The position numbers and the translations under genes were made by a program. This document shows, piece after piece, positions 29,128 to 38,992 of a DNA stretch of 64,000 nucleotides. The notes under the pieces are model-generated. The model searched no databases and was not told where the DNA came from. It was given only the letters and a program-made list of their open reading frames with translations. The first letter of the stretch is position 1. The number at the start of each line of letters is the position of its first letter. Origin of the DNA: Actinomycetota bacterium (GTDB lineage: Bacteria; Actinomycetota; Acidimicrobiia; Acidimicrobiales; Ilumatobacteraceae); NCBI GenBank assembly GCA_027592925.1, contig JAQCJO010000001.1, positions 1 to 64,000 on the forward strand, given 5' to 3'.

Positions 29128-29532
29128 TTAGGCGTTGGCAGCGAGTACTTCGCCGTCATGCCACGAGTCGCCACTTGCAACCGCATGTGCTGCACGCTGC
29201 AAACGAAGCGCGTCGAGTGGCTTGATGATCCAACCATTTGCGCCACTGCGCCGGGCCAAATGCACATCGGCTTTGCGGTCGAGCAACATCAACACCGGAA
29301 CATTGGGGATGCGATGGTCGCTGTGGTCGAGCCGCAGATCCATGGTCACGGCCATTGCGCCCATCGAACCGATCTGCAAGTCGAGGACGGCCACATCGGG
29401 CGTGCGAGTGGCAATGGCTTCTGGCACATCTCGTCCGTTCCGACAAACCGTAAACGACGTGTCGGGTGAACCGAGCGCTGCAAGAACTTCGTCAAGAACC
29501 CATTGGGCGTCGGTGGCCAGCAAGATATGCAC
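29128..29532 (-). CDS. Stand-alone receiver-domain protein
   Basis: ILLATDAQWVLDEVLAAL, DVAVLDLQIG, GWIIKPLDALRL. Confidence 0.75.
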   Translation of the reverse strand: MHILLATDAQWVLDEVLAALGSPDTSFTVCRNGRDVPEAIATRTPDVAVLDLQIGSMGAMAVTMDLRLDHSDHRIPNVPVLMLLDRKADVHLARRSGANGWIIKPLDALRLQRAAHAVASGDSWHDGEVLAANA

Positions 29533-29624
29533 GGGATGAATCTTAGCCCTTGAGGCAGATACCGTAAGTTGTTCGGAAGTACAAGTTGTCTAATAAATAA
29601 TGAAGATGACCCCCGGAGGATCAG

Positions 29625-30980
29625 TTGCTGAAGTTTTCGAAAAAGGTGCGTGTTGGCGCAGTTGCACTGATCATTGGAGCAGCGGGGTTATCAATGAATG
29701 CTGGTGCATCTGCAGCATCGACAACATCTGCTGATCAACTTGCACCGGTTGACATTGTGGCAGTCAGTGGACTGCTTGACGACGTAGTCGTTGCAGAGAT
29801 TGAGACTGCGATTGATAGATCGACAACCAATGGGGCACAAGCAATTGTGCTGCAAGTCAACTCGCGCGGCGCAGTCGTTTCTCGCGAGCGCATGGCAAAA
29901 GTTTTAGAAAAGATTTCGTCTGCAGCAATTCCTGTCGCGGTTTGGGTTGGCCCAACCGGTGCTCGTGCCTATGGATTGTCGGCACAGATGCTGACAGTTG
30001 CCGACGTGACAGCGATGGCACCAGGTGCACGCATTGGTTTTAGTGGAGATTTGCTGAGTGTGGATGGTGCGCCAGTGAGTTTTGGTTCTGCTGACTCAAC
30101 ATTGACAAACTCAAGTGTTGGTTTTAGTGATGCACGCAAACTTGGGGTGCTCAAAAATGTTGGCACCGACGAAGGCGTACCCGTGGTGCGCAACATGTTG
30201 TATGCACTGGATGGTTTAACAATTGATGGCCAGATACTGGACACTATTGTCGAGTCGCTTGACTCAACTGGTCTTGTGGTTCGCGACGCTACAACTGCAC
30301 GATTTTTTAAACTTGGTCTTATGGGTCAGTTGATGCACACTGTGGCAAGCCCACCTGTTGCGTACTTATTGTTTGCCATCGGCTTGTCGTTGTTGATATT
30401 TGAATTTTTCACCGCAGGTATTGGCATCGCGGGTTTCGTTGGCGCAGTGTGCTTGGTGCTCGGCGTGTATGGACTGGCTGCGTTGCCAGTGCACTTGTGG
30501 GCCGTGGCGATGATTGTGCTTGCCGTGTTGGCTTTTGCAATCGATGTGCAGGTGGGCGTGCCTCGGTTGTGGACGGGTATTGGACTTGGATTATTTACGG
30601 TTGCATCGCTCGTGTTGTATCAACCCATTGATGGCAGTTCAATGCGCATGTCGTGGCTCACGCTTGTGTGTGGAATTGCCATGATGGCGCTTGCATTTAT
30701 TGTGGGTATGCCATCAATGGTGCGAACACGCTTTGCAACGCCGACCATTGGTCGCGAATGGATGATTGGCATGGAAGGTGTTGCACAATCTGATATCTCA
30801 CCTGAAGGAATTGTGATTGTGCAGAGCGCACAATGGCACGCTCGTACAAATCGCTCGACACCGCTATTGCAAGGTGCGGCGTGCAGAGTCGCAGCGATTG
30901 ATGGCATCACGCTTGAAGTAGAACCACTCGAGGGTGCGGCACGCGACTACAGAGAGATGCGCAAACCAGCCAGTGAATAA
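29625..30980 (+). CDS. NfeD / ClpP-class membrane protein, active site apparently degenerate
   Basis: ClpP-like N-domain (DIVAVSGLLDDVVVAEIETAI...), four TM segments, C-terminal OB-fold (EGVAQSDISPEGIVIVQSAQWHAR). Confidence 0.82.
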   Translation: MLKFSKKVRVGAVALIIGAAGLSMNAGASAASTTSADQLAPVDIVAVSGLLDDVVVAEIETAIDRSTTNGAQAIVLQVNSRGAVVSRERMAKVLEKISSAAIPVAVWVGPTGARAYGLSAQMLTVADVTAMAPGARIGFSGDLLSVDGAPVSFGSADSTLTNSSVGFSDARKLGVLKNVGTDEGVPVVRNMLYALDGLTIDGQILDTIVESLDSTGLVVRDATTARFFKLGLMGQLMHTVASPPVAYLLFAIGLSLLIFEFFTAGIGIAGFVGAVCLVLGVYGLAALPVHLWAVAMIVLAVLAFAIDVQVGVPRLWTGIGLGLFTVASLVLYQPIDGSSMRMSWLTLVCGIAMMALAFIVGMPSMVRTRFATPTIGREWMIGMEGVAQSDISPEGIVIVQSAQWHARTNRSTPLLQGAACRVAAIDGITLEVEPLEGAARDYREMRKPASE

Positions 30981-31887
30981 TGATTTGTCGGCCCGCAGAA
31001 CGGCTGCCGAAGTAGCACCACTCCAACCACTTGACTGGTTGCTGTTGCTTACACCTGGTGTGGTGTGGGGTTCTTCGTTTTATTTTATTGCCATTGCTTT
31101 GCGATCGTTTGCGCCAGGCATGATCACACCAATGCGTGTTGTGCTCGGCTGCATCACACTGACATTTGTGCCTGGTGTGCGAGCCCCAGTGCCGCGCAGT
31201 GCATGGCGCAGCATTGTGTTGCTTGCACTTGTATGGCTGGCAGTGCCACTAGCAGTGTTTCCCTATGCCGAGCAGCACGTGTCGAGCAGCGTGACAGGCA
31301 TGCTCAACGGTGCGACGCCGTTGTTTGTGGCGATGGTCGCTGGAGTTATTGCGCGCAGGTTGCCACCTCGCGGGCAGATTGTTGGTCTTGCGATTGGTTG
31401 TCTTGGAGTGGTGCTGATTGCGTTGCCAAGCGTTCGTGAGGGTTCATCGAGTTCGTTCGGCGTTGCACTCATCATTGGTGCGCTCATGCTGTACGGGTTT
31501 GCGCTCAACATTGCAAGCCCGCTTCAGCAACAGTTTGGTGCGCTTCCAGTCTTGTGGCGTGCAGAGATCGTTGCGGTCGTGATGCTTGCTCCGCTCGGTA
31601 TCTACTCGACTTTGAATAATGATCGACCTTTTGAATGGATTGCACTCGCTGCAGTGCTCGCACTTGGTGTTCTTGGCACTGCAGTTGCGCATTATGCGAT
31701 GGTGATGCTTGCTGGTCGCCTTGGGTCGACACGTGCAGCAGCGAGCTTGTATTTAATGCCGGCAGTTTCACTTGCTCTTGGCGTTGTCGTGAATAACGAA
31801 GATGTGGCACTGCTTGCAATTGTTGGCAGTGGAATCGCAGTGCTTGGCGCTTACGTGCTGAGTCGTAGCCGCCGCACGTTGGCCTAA
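30973..31887 (+). CDS. EamA/DMT-family transporter
   Basis: Ten hydrophobic segments; PGVVWGSSFYFIAIALRSFAPGMITPMRVVLG; GTG start overlapping upstream gene. Confidence 0.85.
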   Translation: MNNDLSARRTAAEVAPLQPLDWLLLLTPGVVWGSSFYFIAIALRSFAPGMITPMRVVLGCITLTFVPGVRAPVPRSAWRSIVLLALVWLAVPLAVFPYAEQHVSSSVTGMLNGATPLFVAMVAGVIARRLPPRGQIVGLAIGCLGVVLIALPSVREGSSSSFGVALIIGALMLYGFALNIASPLQQQFGALPVLWRAEIVAVVMLAPLGIYSTLNNDRPFEWIALAAVLALGVLGTAVAHYAMVMLAGRLGSTRAAASLYLMPAVSLALGVVVNNEDVALLAIVGSGIAVLGAYVLSRSRRTLA

Positions 31888-31893
31888 CGCTCT

Positions 31894-33612
31894 TTAGAGT
31901 TTTGCACCTGCAATGCGCAGGTCGTCTCGGCGTCGAGTAAAGCCCGTTGCGTCTAAATGAGTGATGAGCGGTAGTGCGTATTTGCGCGACACGCCAAGAT
32001 GCTCGCGAAACTGGGCGACGGTAAAACCTTGTGGATTCGTTATCAGTAAGTCGCGCACAGAAGCAATTGCTTTCTCGATCGCAGAAGAATGAAAATACAG
32101 TTCATCACAGTGCACGAGCACGCCACGCTGCACGAGTTGTCGAACAATAGATTTTTCGAGTGATGCCGCGTCGGGTGGCATGCATCCGGCATCTACAAAC
32201 TGTTTCACCATTGGGTGCGATGCAATGTCGTTGGCATCGGCGCTTCGAGCACGACCATCGCGCACGGTGATGTTGGGAATAGTTGGCAGCACAAGCCGTT
32301 GGTGCGGTGAAAGTGTGGCCACGTCGACGCCCAAGTCTTTGGCTGCAGCAATGAGTGACACAACTTCGTTGCTCACGTCAGCCAGATTGTTGGTGGTGGT
32401 GACCCAGCCATCGAGCGCCTGCTCAACTTCGGATATATCAACGTTGCGGCCAGCAAGTAGGTGTAACTGTTGCAGTTGCACCCAGCCTCGCTCGGCAATC
32501 AAACGCAGGATCTCTTTGTTGGGCTTGGCTTTTGACGAGCGGAGTATTGGCTCAATGTCGATCACTTCACCACCACCAATGGTCTCATCGCGACCAGACT
32601 CGCGCAGAATAAAACGGTCACCAGGTACGAGCGGAATCATGTCGGGAAGTGCAACTCGGATGAATCCTGTCTCACCGTTTTGAATGCTTGTTGAACCAAT
32701 GGTGTGCAACACGACCTTTATTTCTCGTGAGCCGACATACATCATGTAACTGCCGCGTTTTGAAACCGCGTGTTCAATTGACTCCAAAACTTTGAGCGAT
32801 GCATCAAATTTGTTGGTACCGAGCCAGTGGCCATCGACAACCAAGACATCACCGCGGTTGATATCAGAATGGTCGACCCCTGTGATATTGAGAGCGCATC
32901 GGTTGCCTTCTTCAAGCTTGTCAAGTGAAATTCCGTTGGACTGAATGCCACGGATCTTGACCACGATGTTGGTTGGCTGCACCACAAGTTCGTCGCCGAT
33001 GCTCAGTGGCGAACCAGTAAGTGTGCCTGTGATGACCGTGCCAGAACCTTTTGCGGCAAATGAACGATCGACCCAGATGCGTGGTCGGTGTGTGTTGACG
33101 ACCGAAGGCAGTGATGCAATGAGGTCACCCAGTGTGTTGCGCAAAACATCGAGTGTCATGGAGTCGTGTATTGAAACCTGCACAACCGGTGCGACTTCGA
33201 GAAATGTAGAACGCACGTGATGATGCACACTGTCGAGTGTGAGTGTCAAGGCGTCTGCGTCGACCAAATCGGTTTTGGTGAGCACGATGACACCCCGTGT
33301 AATGCCAAGCGCATCAAGAATGCGCAAGTGTTCTTCGGTCTGAGGTTTCCAACCTTCGTTTGCTGCAACCACAAACATGCATGCATCAATACCGCCGATG
33401 CCGGCGAGCATGTTGCGCAAAAAACGCACATGGCCAGGTACGTCAATAAAACCAATTTGTTGCTTGGCAATTTGCGTGAAAGCAAAACCAAGGTCAATGG
33501 TGAGTCCGCGGCGTTTCTCTTCTTCCCAACGGTCTGGGTCGGTACCGGTAAGAGCCTGAACGAGTGATGATTTGCCGTGGTCGACATGGCCGGCTGTGGC
33601 AATAATGCGCAT
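31894..33612 (-). CDS. selB: Selenocysteine-specific elongation factor SelB
   Basis: ATAGHVDHGKSSLVQALTGTDPDRWEEEKRRGLTIDLGF, DVPGHVRFLRNM, winged-helix C-terminal repeats. Confidence 0.95.
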   Translation of the reverse strand: MRIIATAGHVDHGKSSLVQALTGTDPDRWEEEKRRGLTIDLGFAFTQIAKQQIGFIDVPGHVRFLRNMLAGIGGIDACMFVVAANEGWKPQTEEHLRILDALGITRGVIVLTKTDLVDADALTLTLDSVHHHVRSTFLEVAPVVQVSIHDSMTLDVLRNTLGDLIASLPSVVNTHRPRIWVDRSFAAKGSGTVITGTLTGSPLSIGDELVVQPTNIVVKIRGIQSNGISLDKLEEGNRCALNITGVDHSDINRGDVLVVDGHWLGTNKFDASLKVLESIEHAVSKRGSYMMYVGSREIKVVLHTIGSTSIQNGETGFIRVALPDMIPLVPGDRFILRESGRDETIGGGEVIDIEPILRSSKAKPNKEILRLIAERGWVQLQQLHLLAGRNVDISEVEQALDGWVTTTNNLADVSNEVVSLIAAAKDLGVDVATLSPHQRLVLPTIPNITVRDGRARSADANDIASHPMVKQFVDAGCMPPDAASLEKSIVRQLVQRGVLVHCDELYFHSSAIEKAIASVRDLLITNPQGFTVAQFREHLGVSRKYALPLITHLDATGFTRRRDDLRIAGAKL

Positions 33613-33618
33613 GTGTAG

Positions 33619-34917
33619 TTACCGAACTGGTAGAGACTTAAGCGCTGCAATCAACTCGTCGTCATCGTGTGCAAAACACGAACGCAAATCAAATACGGTG
33701 CTGCCATCAACGACACGTGCGATCACTGGCAATGGTCGATTGCGCAACGCTGAAAGGTGATTGCCGGTGACCACAATGCCGATGGACGGTATTGATGCTC
33801 CAGGTGTGGAGCCGGCACCTGGGAGTGCGGATGTCTCAACGAGTTTGCCAACACCAGTTGCGTCGATGATGTGTTGAGCACGGATGCGTAATGTTTCTAT
33901 TGGCGTCGTGGCCATTGCCCAAAATGGAATGTCGGTAGTGACACGTTTGTCGAGGTAGGCAAGTGCCACATCTTGTAATGCAGATATTACGAGTGCACCT
34001 GGGCGCAACGCGCGTGCAAGTGGATGAGCATTGCACTGAGCAATGAGATCTGCTTTGCCAGCAATGATGCCACACTGTGGACCACCCATAAGTTTGTCGC
34101 CACTAAACGTGACAAGTGATGCGCCTGCTTGCAACGCTTGCTTTGCTGCTGGCTCGCCGGCCAACCAACCTGGGGCGGGGCCACTCAGCCACGGGCAGGT
34201 TTCATCAATAAATCCAGAGCCGATGTCGGCAACAACCGGCACGCCAAGGGTGGCGAGTTGGCTGACAGGAGTCTCTTCGACAAAACCATTGACACTGAAG
34301 TTGGATGGATGCACCTTCAGAAGTAAAGCAATGTCGTTTTTCTTTGACTCGACTGCTTTTGCATAGTCGCGCAAGCGTGTGCGATTTGTTGTGCCTACAT
34401 CGACAAGTCGTGCACCACTTTGCTCGAGCACATCAGGGATACGAAACCCTCCACCGATCTCGACCGATTCGCCGCGGGACACCGCAACATCTCGATCACT
34501 TGCAAGTGCACCGAGCACGAGCATGATGGCTGCAGCATTGTTGTTGACAACGAGTGCTGCCTCGGCTCCGCACATCGTGGCAATGAGTTTTCCGATAGAA
34601 CTTTGACGCGAACCGCGTTCGCCAGTTGCTAAATCAAACTCGAGTGTTGATGCGCGAGCTTGTCGCGAAAAGTGGATGGGCGCACGACCAAGATTGGTGT
34701 GTAGCAAGACGCCTGTGGCATTGACTACGTCACGCAACAAACTGGTGTGAAATTCGGCGGCCAGCCGGTCGGCATCTGCAGGATTGCCAGCCGCAATGGC
34801 TGATCTTGCGCAATCTACAAGCACCGCATGGGGCAAGTCGTGGCGCACCGCCAAGTCACGCGCGAGGGCATCGACCGATGGTGGGCGCTGTGAGTCGTTG
34901 GGATTCACACCTTGCAA
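33619..34917 (-). CDS. selA: L-seryl-tRNA(Sec) selenium transferase
   Basis: VNATGVLLHTNLGRAP, GAEAALVVNNNAAAIMLVL, VTFSGDKLMGGPQCGIIAGK (PLP-Lys). Confidence 0.95.
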   Translation of the reverse strand: MQGVNPNDSQRPPSVDALARDLAVRHDLPHAVLVDCARSAIAAGNPADADRLAAEFHTSLLRDVVNATGVLLHTNLGRAPIHFSRQARASTLEFDLATGERGSRQSSIGKLIATMCGAEAALVVNNNAAAIMLVLGALASDRDVAVSRGESVEIGGGFRIPDVLEQSGARLVDVGTTNRTRLRDYAKAVESKKNDIALLLKVHPSNFSVNGFVEETPVSQLATLGVPVVADIGSGFIDETCPWLSGPAPGWLAGEPAAKQALQAGASLVTFSGDKLMGGPQCGIIAGKADLIAQCNAHPLARALRPGALVISALQDVALAYLDKRVTTDIPFWAMATTPIETLRIRAQHIIDATGVGKLVETSALPGAGSTPGASIPSIGIVVTGNHLSALRNRPLPVIARVVDGSTVFDLRSCFAHDDDELIAALKSLPVR

Positions 34918-34932
34918 CCTACTGTCATAGAG

Positions 34933-35775
34933 ATGAATGCCGACAGGTCAGAAGCAAAAACCGACTTTGACCCACTTTCTGTGCCTGTGCGCCCAGCCGC
35001 CACCGTGATGTTGGTGCGCGACCACCCAACAAATGGGCTTGAGGTTTTTATGTTGCAGCGCACTTTGCAAGCCGTGTTTGCAAAAGGCATGTATGTGTTT
35101 CCAGGTGGGCGGGTAGACGCTGTCGACAACGGGCACGAATTGGAATCGGTATGCGATGGGTTGAGCGATGTTGAAGCCAGTGCGTTACTTGGAGTGCCAG
35201 CGGGTGGGCTTGGTTTTTGGGTCGCTGCAATTCGCGAATGTTTTGAAGAGGCAGGTGTGTTGCTTGCACGATCACTTGAGAACAATGATGTTGTGCGGTT
35301 TGATGACGAAGACAAGATTGGTCGTTTTAATGTTGCACGGCACGCAGTGCATGATGGCATGTTGTCGCTCATTGAGTTGTGCGCGCAAGAAAACCTACGT
35401 TTAGTTACCGACAACATTCATTATGTGAGCCACTGGATCACGCCCGTTGGTGAGCCGCGCAGGTTTGATACGAGGTTTTTTATTGCGCGAGCACCAGATG
35501 CGCAAGAACCTTTGCACGATGACAATGAAACAATCGCAAGCCTCTGGGTTGCGCCGGCCGAGGCACTGGCAATGCACAAGCGCGGTGAGTTAGCGATGAT
35601 TCCACCAACCACAAGCAACCTTGAGTTTTTGGTGCCGCATGCAACCGCCGATCAGGCGTTGCAGGCCGCGAAGAAGATTGGTATGCCAATAACGATTTTG
35701 CCGCAACTAAAAACCAATGCAGATGGAAAAGTAATTGGCGTCTCGATGCCGGGCGACGCTGATTACGTTAATTAA
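34933..35775 (+). CDS. NUDIX hydrolase
   Basis: AKGMYVFPGGRVDAVD...AAIRECFEEAGVLLA. Confidence 0.88.
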   Translation: MNADRSEAKTDFDPLSVPVRPAATVMLVRDHPTNGLEVFMLQRTLQAVFAKGMYVFPGGRVDAVDNGHELESVCDGLSDVEASALLGVPAGGLGFWVAAIRECFEEAGVLLARSLENNDVVRFDDEDKIGRFNVARHAVHDGMLSLIELCAQENLRLVTDNIHYVSHWITPVGEPRRFDTRFFIARAPDAQEPLHDDNETIASLWVAPAEALAMHKRGELAMIPPTTSNLEFLVPHATADQALQAAKKIGMPITILPQLKTNADGKVIGVSMPGDADYVN

Positions 35776-35786
35776 GTTGATATGAA

Positions 35787-36989
35787 TTAATTGCGTTTAC
35801 TGATTGCAACCTGTACGGCTTCTGGGTCGCGCGCAGTGCATCCACCCATTTCAGTAACAGGAATTGTGGTGTTCATGATGTTGGCAGCAATCGCAAGAAA
35901 CGCCTGAGCCGCAGGACCAGTCGATGTCAACACAATTGGCTCACCGATGTCGCCACCGTTGGCAACTGCTGCTTCGATAGGAACTTGGCCCAACAACGCC
36001 GCACCGATTTCGTCGGCAAGTGCTTGGCCGCCGCCTGCACCAAAGAGTGGGTACGACTCGCCGTGTTCGCACGTGAACGCACTCATGTTTTCGATCACGC
36101 CAGCGACGCGCAGAAAACTTCGACGGGCCATGTCGGCAGCACGGATTGCAACTTTTTGCGCAGACACCGAAGGAGTAGTAACGATGATGAGATCTGTGCG
36201 TGGCAACATGCGAGCAAGACCCATCTGCACATCGCCGGTGCCAGGCGGCATGTCGATGAGCAGGTAATCGAGTTCGCCCCAGTGCACGTCGTTGAGAAAT
36301 TGTTCGACAGCTTTGGTGAGCATGAGCCCACGCCACATCAGCGCGGTGCTCTCGTCTTCAACAAGCATTCCTGTTGACACAACTTTAAGTAATCCTTCTC
36401 CGACCACTCGCTCGTTTGGAATCATGCGTGGCTTTTCGATACCTTCGATACGACGAGCTTCGAGGCGATCAGAAATACCGAGCATGCGGGGAATTGAAAA
36501 ACCCCAAATGTCAGCGTCGAGTACGCCAACGGTGTTGCCAACGCTTGCGAGTGCTGCAGCCAAGTTGACCGTGACCGAACTTTTGCCAACACCGCCCTTG
36601 CCGCTCGCAATTGCCAAGATGCGAGTGTTGAGAGGAATCTGTGTGTCGGGTGCTTGCTCGCGAGCATTCCAACGAGCGCGAGTCATTACGGCTGTGCGCT
36701 CATCGGCTGTCATCTCGCCCCAGTCAATGGTTACTTTTGTTACACCTGGGTGCGACTCAAGTCGTGATTCGATGTCTTTTTTGATCTGCACCCGAAGCGG
36801 GCAACCCTTGATGGTGAGTTTCATGGCGATCGCAACGACGCCTTCGGCAGAAATAGATGCGACTGCGGCCATGCCCAAGTCGACGATGTTGTCGCCCAAT
36901 TCGGGGTCCATGACCGCTTTCAGGCGCGAGGTGACTTCTGCAACGCTCGGCGGTGCTGCCCCCGTGGTCTGTGGCGTGTTGCCAGTCAT
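35787..36989 (-). CDS. mrp: Mrp/NBP35-family Fe-S carrier ATPase
   Basis: N-terminal DUF59-like domain, IASGKGGVGKSSVTVNLAAALA, YLLIDMPPGTGDVQ. Confidence 0.94.
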   Translation of the reverse strand: MTGNTPQTTGAAPPSVAEVTSRLKAVMDPELGDNIVDLGMAAVASISAEGVVAIAMKLTIKGCPLRVQIKKDIESRLESHPGVTKVTIDWGEMTADERTAVMTRARWNAREQAPDTQIPLNTRILAIASGKGGVGKSSVTVNLAAALASVGNTVGVLDADIWGFSIPRMLGISDRLEARRIEGIEKPRMIPNERVVGEGLLKVVSTGMLVEDESTALMWRGLMLTKAVEQFLNDVHWGELDYLLIDMPPGTGDVQMGLARMLPRTDLIIVTTPSVSAQKVAIRAADMARRSFLRVAGVIENMSAFTCEHGESYPLFGAGGGQALADEIGAALLGQVPIEAAVANGGDIGEPIVLTSTGPAAQAFLAIAANIMNTTIPVTEMGGCTARDPEAVQVAISKRN

Positions 36990-37114
36990 GGCTTAAACCT
37001 ACCGTCAGGTTTGGAGCGATACCGAGCCATGACAGACAAGACAATGAACGGTAGTGTGATCTCGTCAGATTCATTAGTTTTTATAGTTGCAAATCAGAAG
37101 CGAGAGAGGCTCCC

Positions 37115-37435
37115 ATGATCACCGTTACCGAATCAGCCGCAAACAAGGTCAAGCAATTACTCGAAGCAGAAGGTGCAACCGATCTTGCACTTCGCGTTGC
37201 AGTTCGTCCAGGAGGTTGCTCTGGTTTTTCGTACGAGATGTTTTTTGATGGCGATGTTGCTGCCGATGACGAGACAGTGACATTCGGAGAGATTCGCGTG
37301 ATTGTCGATCCAGCTTCATCACAACTTCTTGTTGGTGCAAGCCTCGACTACCAAGATGGTTTGCAAGACGCTGGTTTCAAGATCAACAACCCGAACGCAA
37401 CTCGTTCATGTGGTTGTGGCAATAGCTTTTCCTGA
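37115..37435 (+). CDS. HesB/IscA/ErpA-type iron-sulfur assembly protein
   Basis: ALRVAVRPGGCSGFSYEMFFD ... NATRSCGCGNSF (three conserved Cys). Confidence 0.93.
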   Translation: MITVTESAANKVKQLLEAEGATDLALRVAVRPGGCSGFSYEMFFDGDVAADDETVTFGEIRVIVDPASSQLLVGASLDYQDGLQDAGFKINNPNATRSCGCGNSFS

Positions 37436-37450
37436 TCTCGTTTTAGACCA

Positions 37451-38350
37451 TTAAAGGTTAAGCGCAGCAATTGCTGAACTGATTTCTTCTGCATCAAACA
37501 CTGCGTCAAATCGTTCAATTATTTTTCCGCTTGCATCAGTGATGTAGATTGCCGGCTCGTATTCCATCTTGAGCGCGACAACTGCTGGCGCAACAGTTGT
37601 TGCCTTGTCGTGGGTATAGATCTCGGCATGCAGAAATGTCATTGCATCACCAATTGATTTTCGCACATTGATGAGCGCTTCGAGCGCAGGAGCACATGTG
37701 CCGGTGCTGCAGTGTGCTGGGGTACCAACTAAATACGCAATCGGTTTCTTCAACGCAAGCGCTTCGTTCAGAGTGATGTTGTGAAACTCGCATGGCTCTG
37801 GTGTGCGAGTGCACACAGGCTCAACACCGCGATGATCATCAACCGTTGGTGTATCAAAACCAGGAAGTTGCGAACCAACGAGTGGAATCAACACTTCTGT
37901 CGCATTGAGCACTTGTATGGCTGCACCTTCTGCTGGCCCGCTGTCAACGATCAATGTGTAGATACCCGGTTTGTCGATATCGACGCGAAATGGCCAGTAG
38001 GGAATCGTGAGTCCGGTGTCGTGTCGGTCGGCCGACAACGACTCGGCAACAACTTCTTGTGTATCTGCATTGATGAGTTGCGCCGAGAGTGTGTTTGGCA
38101 ACTCAAATCCATTGTCTGTAGTGAGTAACCCTGCTTGGTTGGCAAGCGAGATAGGAAGGCGCACATTGCCCGGCACCAGCACTTGTGGGAAACGTTGCAC
38201 TAATTGAAGGTCGCCGAGTGCCGCAACTGACTCGGATGTTGTTGCTGTTGATTCGCTCGAACAACCGGCAAGTAACGAGCCGACACCGACTGTGCTCGTT
38301 GCGCCGATGACACCTAGTGATCCAGTAATAAATGTGCGCCTCGAAATCAT
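37451..38350 (-). CDS. Tat-type lipoprotein, thioredoxin-like C-terminal domain
   Basis: MISRRTFITGSLGVIGATSTVGVGSLLAGCSS twin-Arg plus lipobox; KPIAYLVGTPAHCSTGTCAPALEAL. Confidence 0.8.
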   Translation of the reverse strand: MISRRTFITGSLGVIGATSTVGVGSLLAGCSSESTATTSESVAALGDLQLVQRFPQVLVPGNVRLPISLANQAGLLTTDNGFELPNTLSAQLINADTQEVVAESLSADRHDTGLTIPYWPFRVDIDKPGIYTLIVDSGPAEGAAIQVLNATEVLIPLVGSQLPGFDTPTVDDHRGVEPVCTRTPEPCEFHNITLNEALALKKPIAYLVGTPAHCSTGTCAPALEALINVRKSIGDAMTFLHAEIYTHDKATTVAPAVVALKMEYEPAIYITDASGKIIERFDAVFDAEEISSAIAALNL

Positions 38351-38372
38351 GACTCAATAGTACGATTGAAGT

Positions 38373-38831
38373 ATGGCCACAAACAAGAAAAAGACTGTGA
38401 AAAAAACTGCAAAGAAGTCTGCAAAAAAAGCTGCAAGGAAGACAACAAAAAAAGTTGTGAAGCAGACGGCAAAAAAAGTAGGCGCACCGCTTGGCCCATA
38501 TACGCCAGTGGTTCGTGCCGGTGATTGGGTGATTGTTTCTGGTCAACTTGGTGTGGTCGATGGCAAGATCGTCAAGGGCGGAGTTGCCGCTCAGACAGCA
38601 CAAGCCATCGTCAACCTCAAGTCGCAACTCGCGAGCGCCGGAGTGACAATTAATGACGTCAAAAAGACGCTGTGTTTTTTGACCGACATGGATACGTTCG
38701 GTACTTTCAACACCGCATATGTAGAAGGTTTTGTGACAAGCCGTCCTGCTCGCAGCACCATTGGTGTGGCGTCATTGCCATTTGGTGGAGCAGTAGAGAT
38801 TGAAGCCTGGGCTTTCAAGCCACTACGGTAA
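38373..38831 (+). CDS. RidA-family protein with N-terminal histone-H1-like Lys/Ala tail
   Basis: MATNKKKTVKKTAKKSAKKAARKTTKKVVKQTAKKVGAPLGPYTPVVRAGDWVIVSGQLG... Confidence 0.88.
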   Translation: MATNKKKTVKKTAKKSAKKAARKTTKKVVKQTAKKVGAPLGPYTPVVRAGDWVIVSGQLGVVDGKIVKGGVAAQTAQAIVNLKSQLASAGVTINDVKKTLCFLTDMDTFGTFNTAYVEGFVTSRPARSTIGVASLPFGGAVEIEAWAFKPLR

Positions 38832-38836
38832 ATGAC

Positions 38837-38992
38837 ATGCCTGGCGCAATTATCATCATTCTTGCATTGCTCTCGTTTCCTATCGTTGTCGGGTTATCGA
38901 CTGCTGGAATCGCAGCATTGCTCGGCTATTTTCTGCAGCGTGAGGGCGACATTCGTAACGCCGGCAGCGAACTAGTTGAGTTGAACAACTGA
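38837..38992 (+). CDS. Small membrane protein (51 aa)
   Basis: MPGAIIIILALLSFPIVVGLSTAGIAALLGYFLQREGDIRNAGSELVELNN; 4-nt overlap with downstream amidohydrolase. Confidence 0.6.
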   Translation: MPGAIIIILALLSFPIVVGLSTAGIAALLGYFLQREGDIRNAGSELVELNN

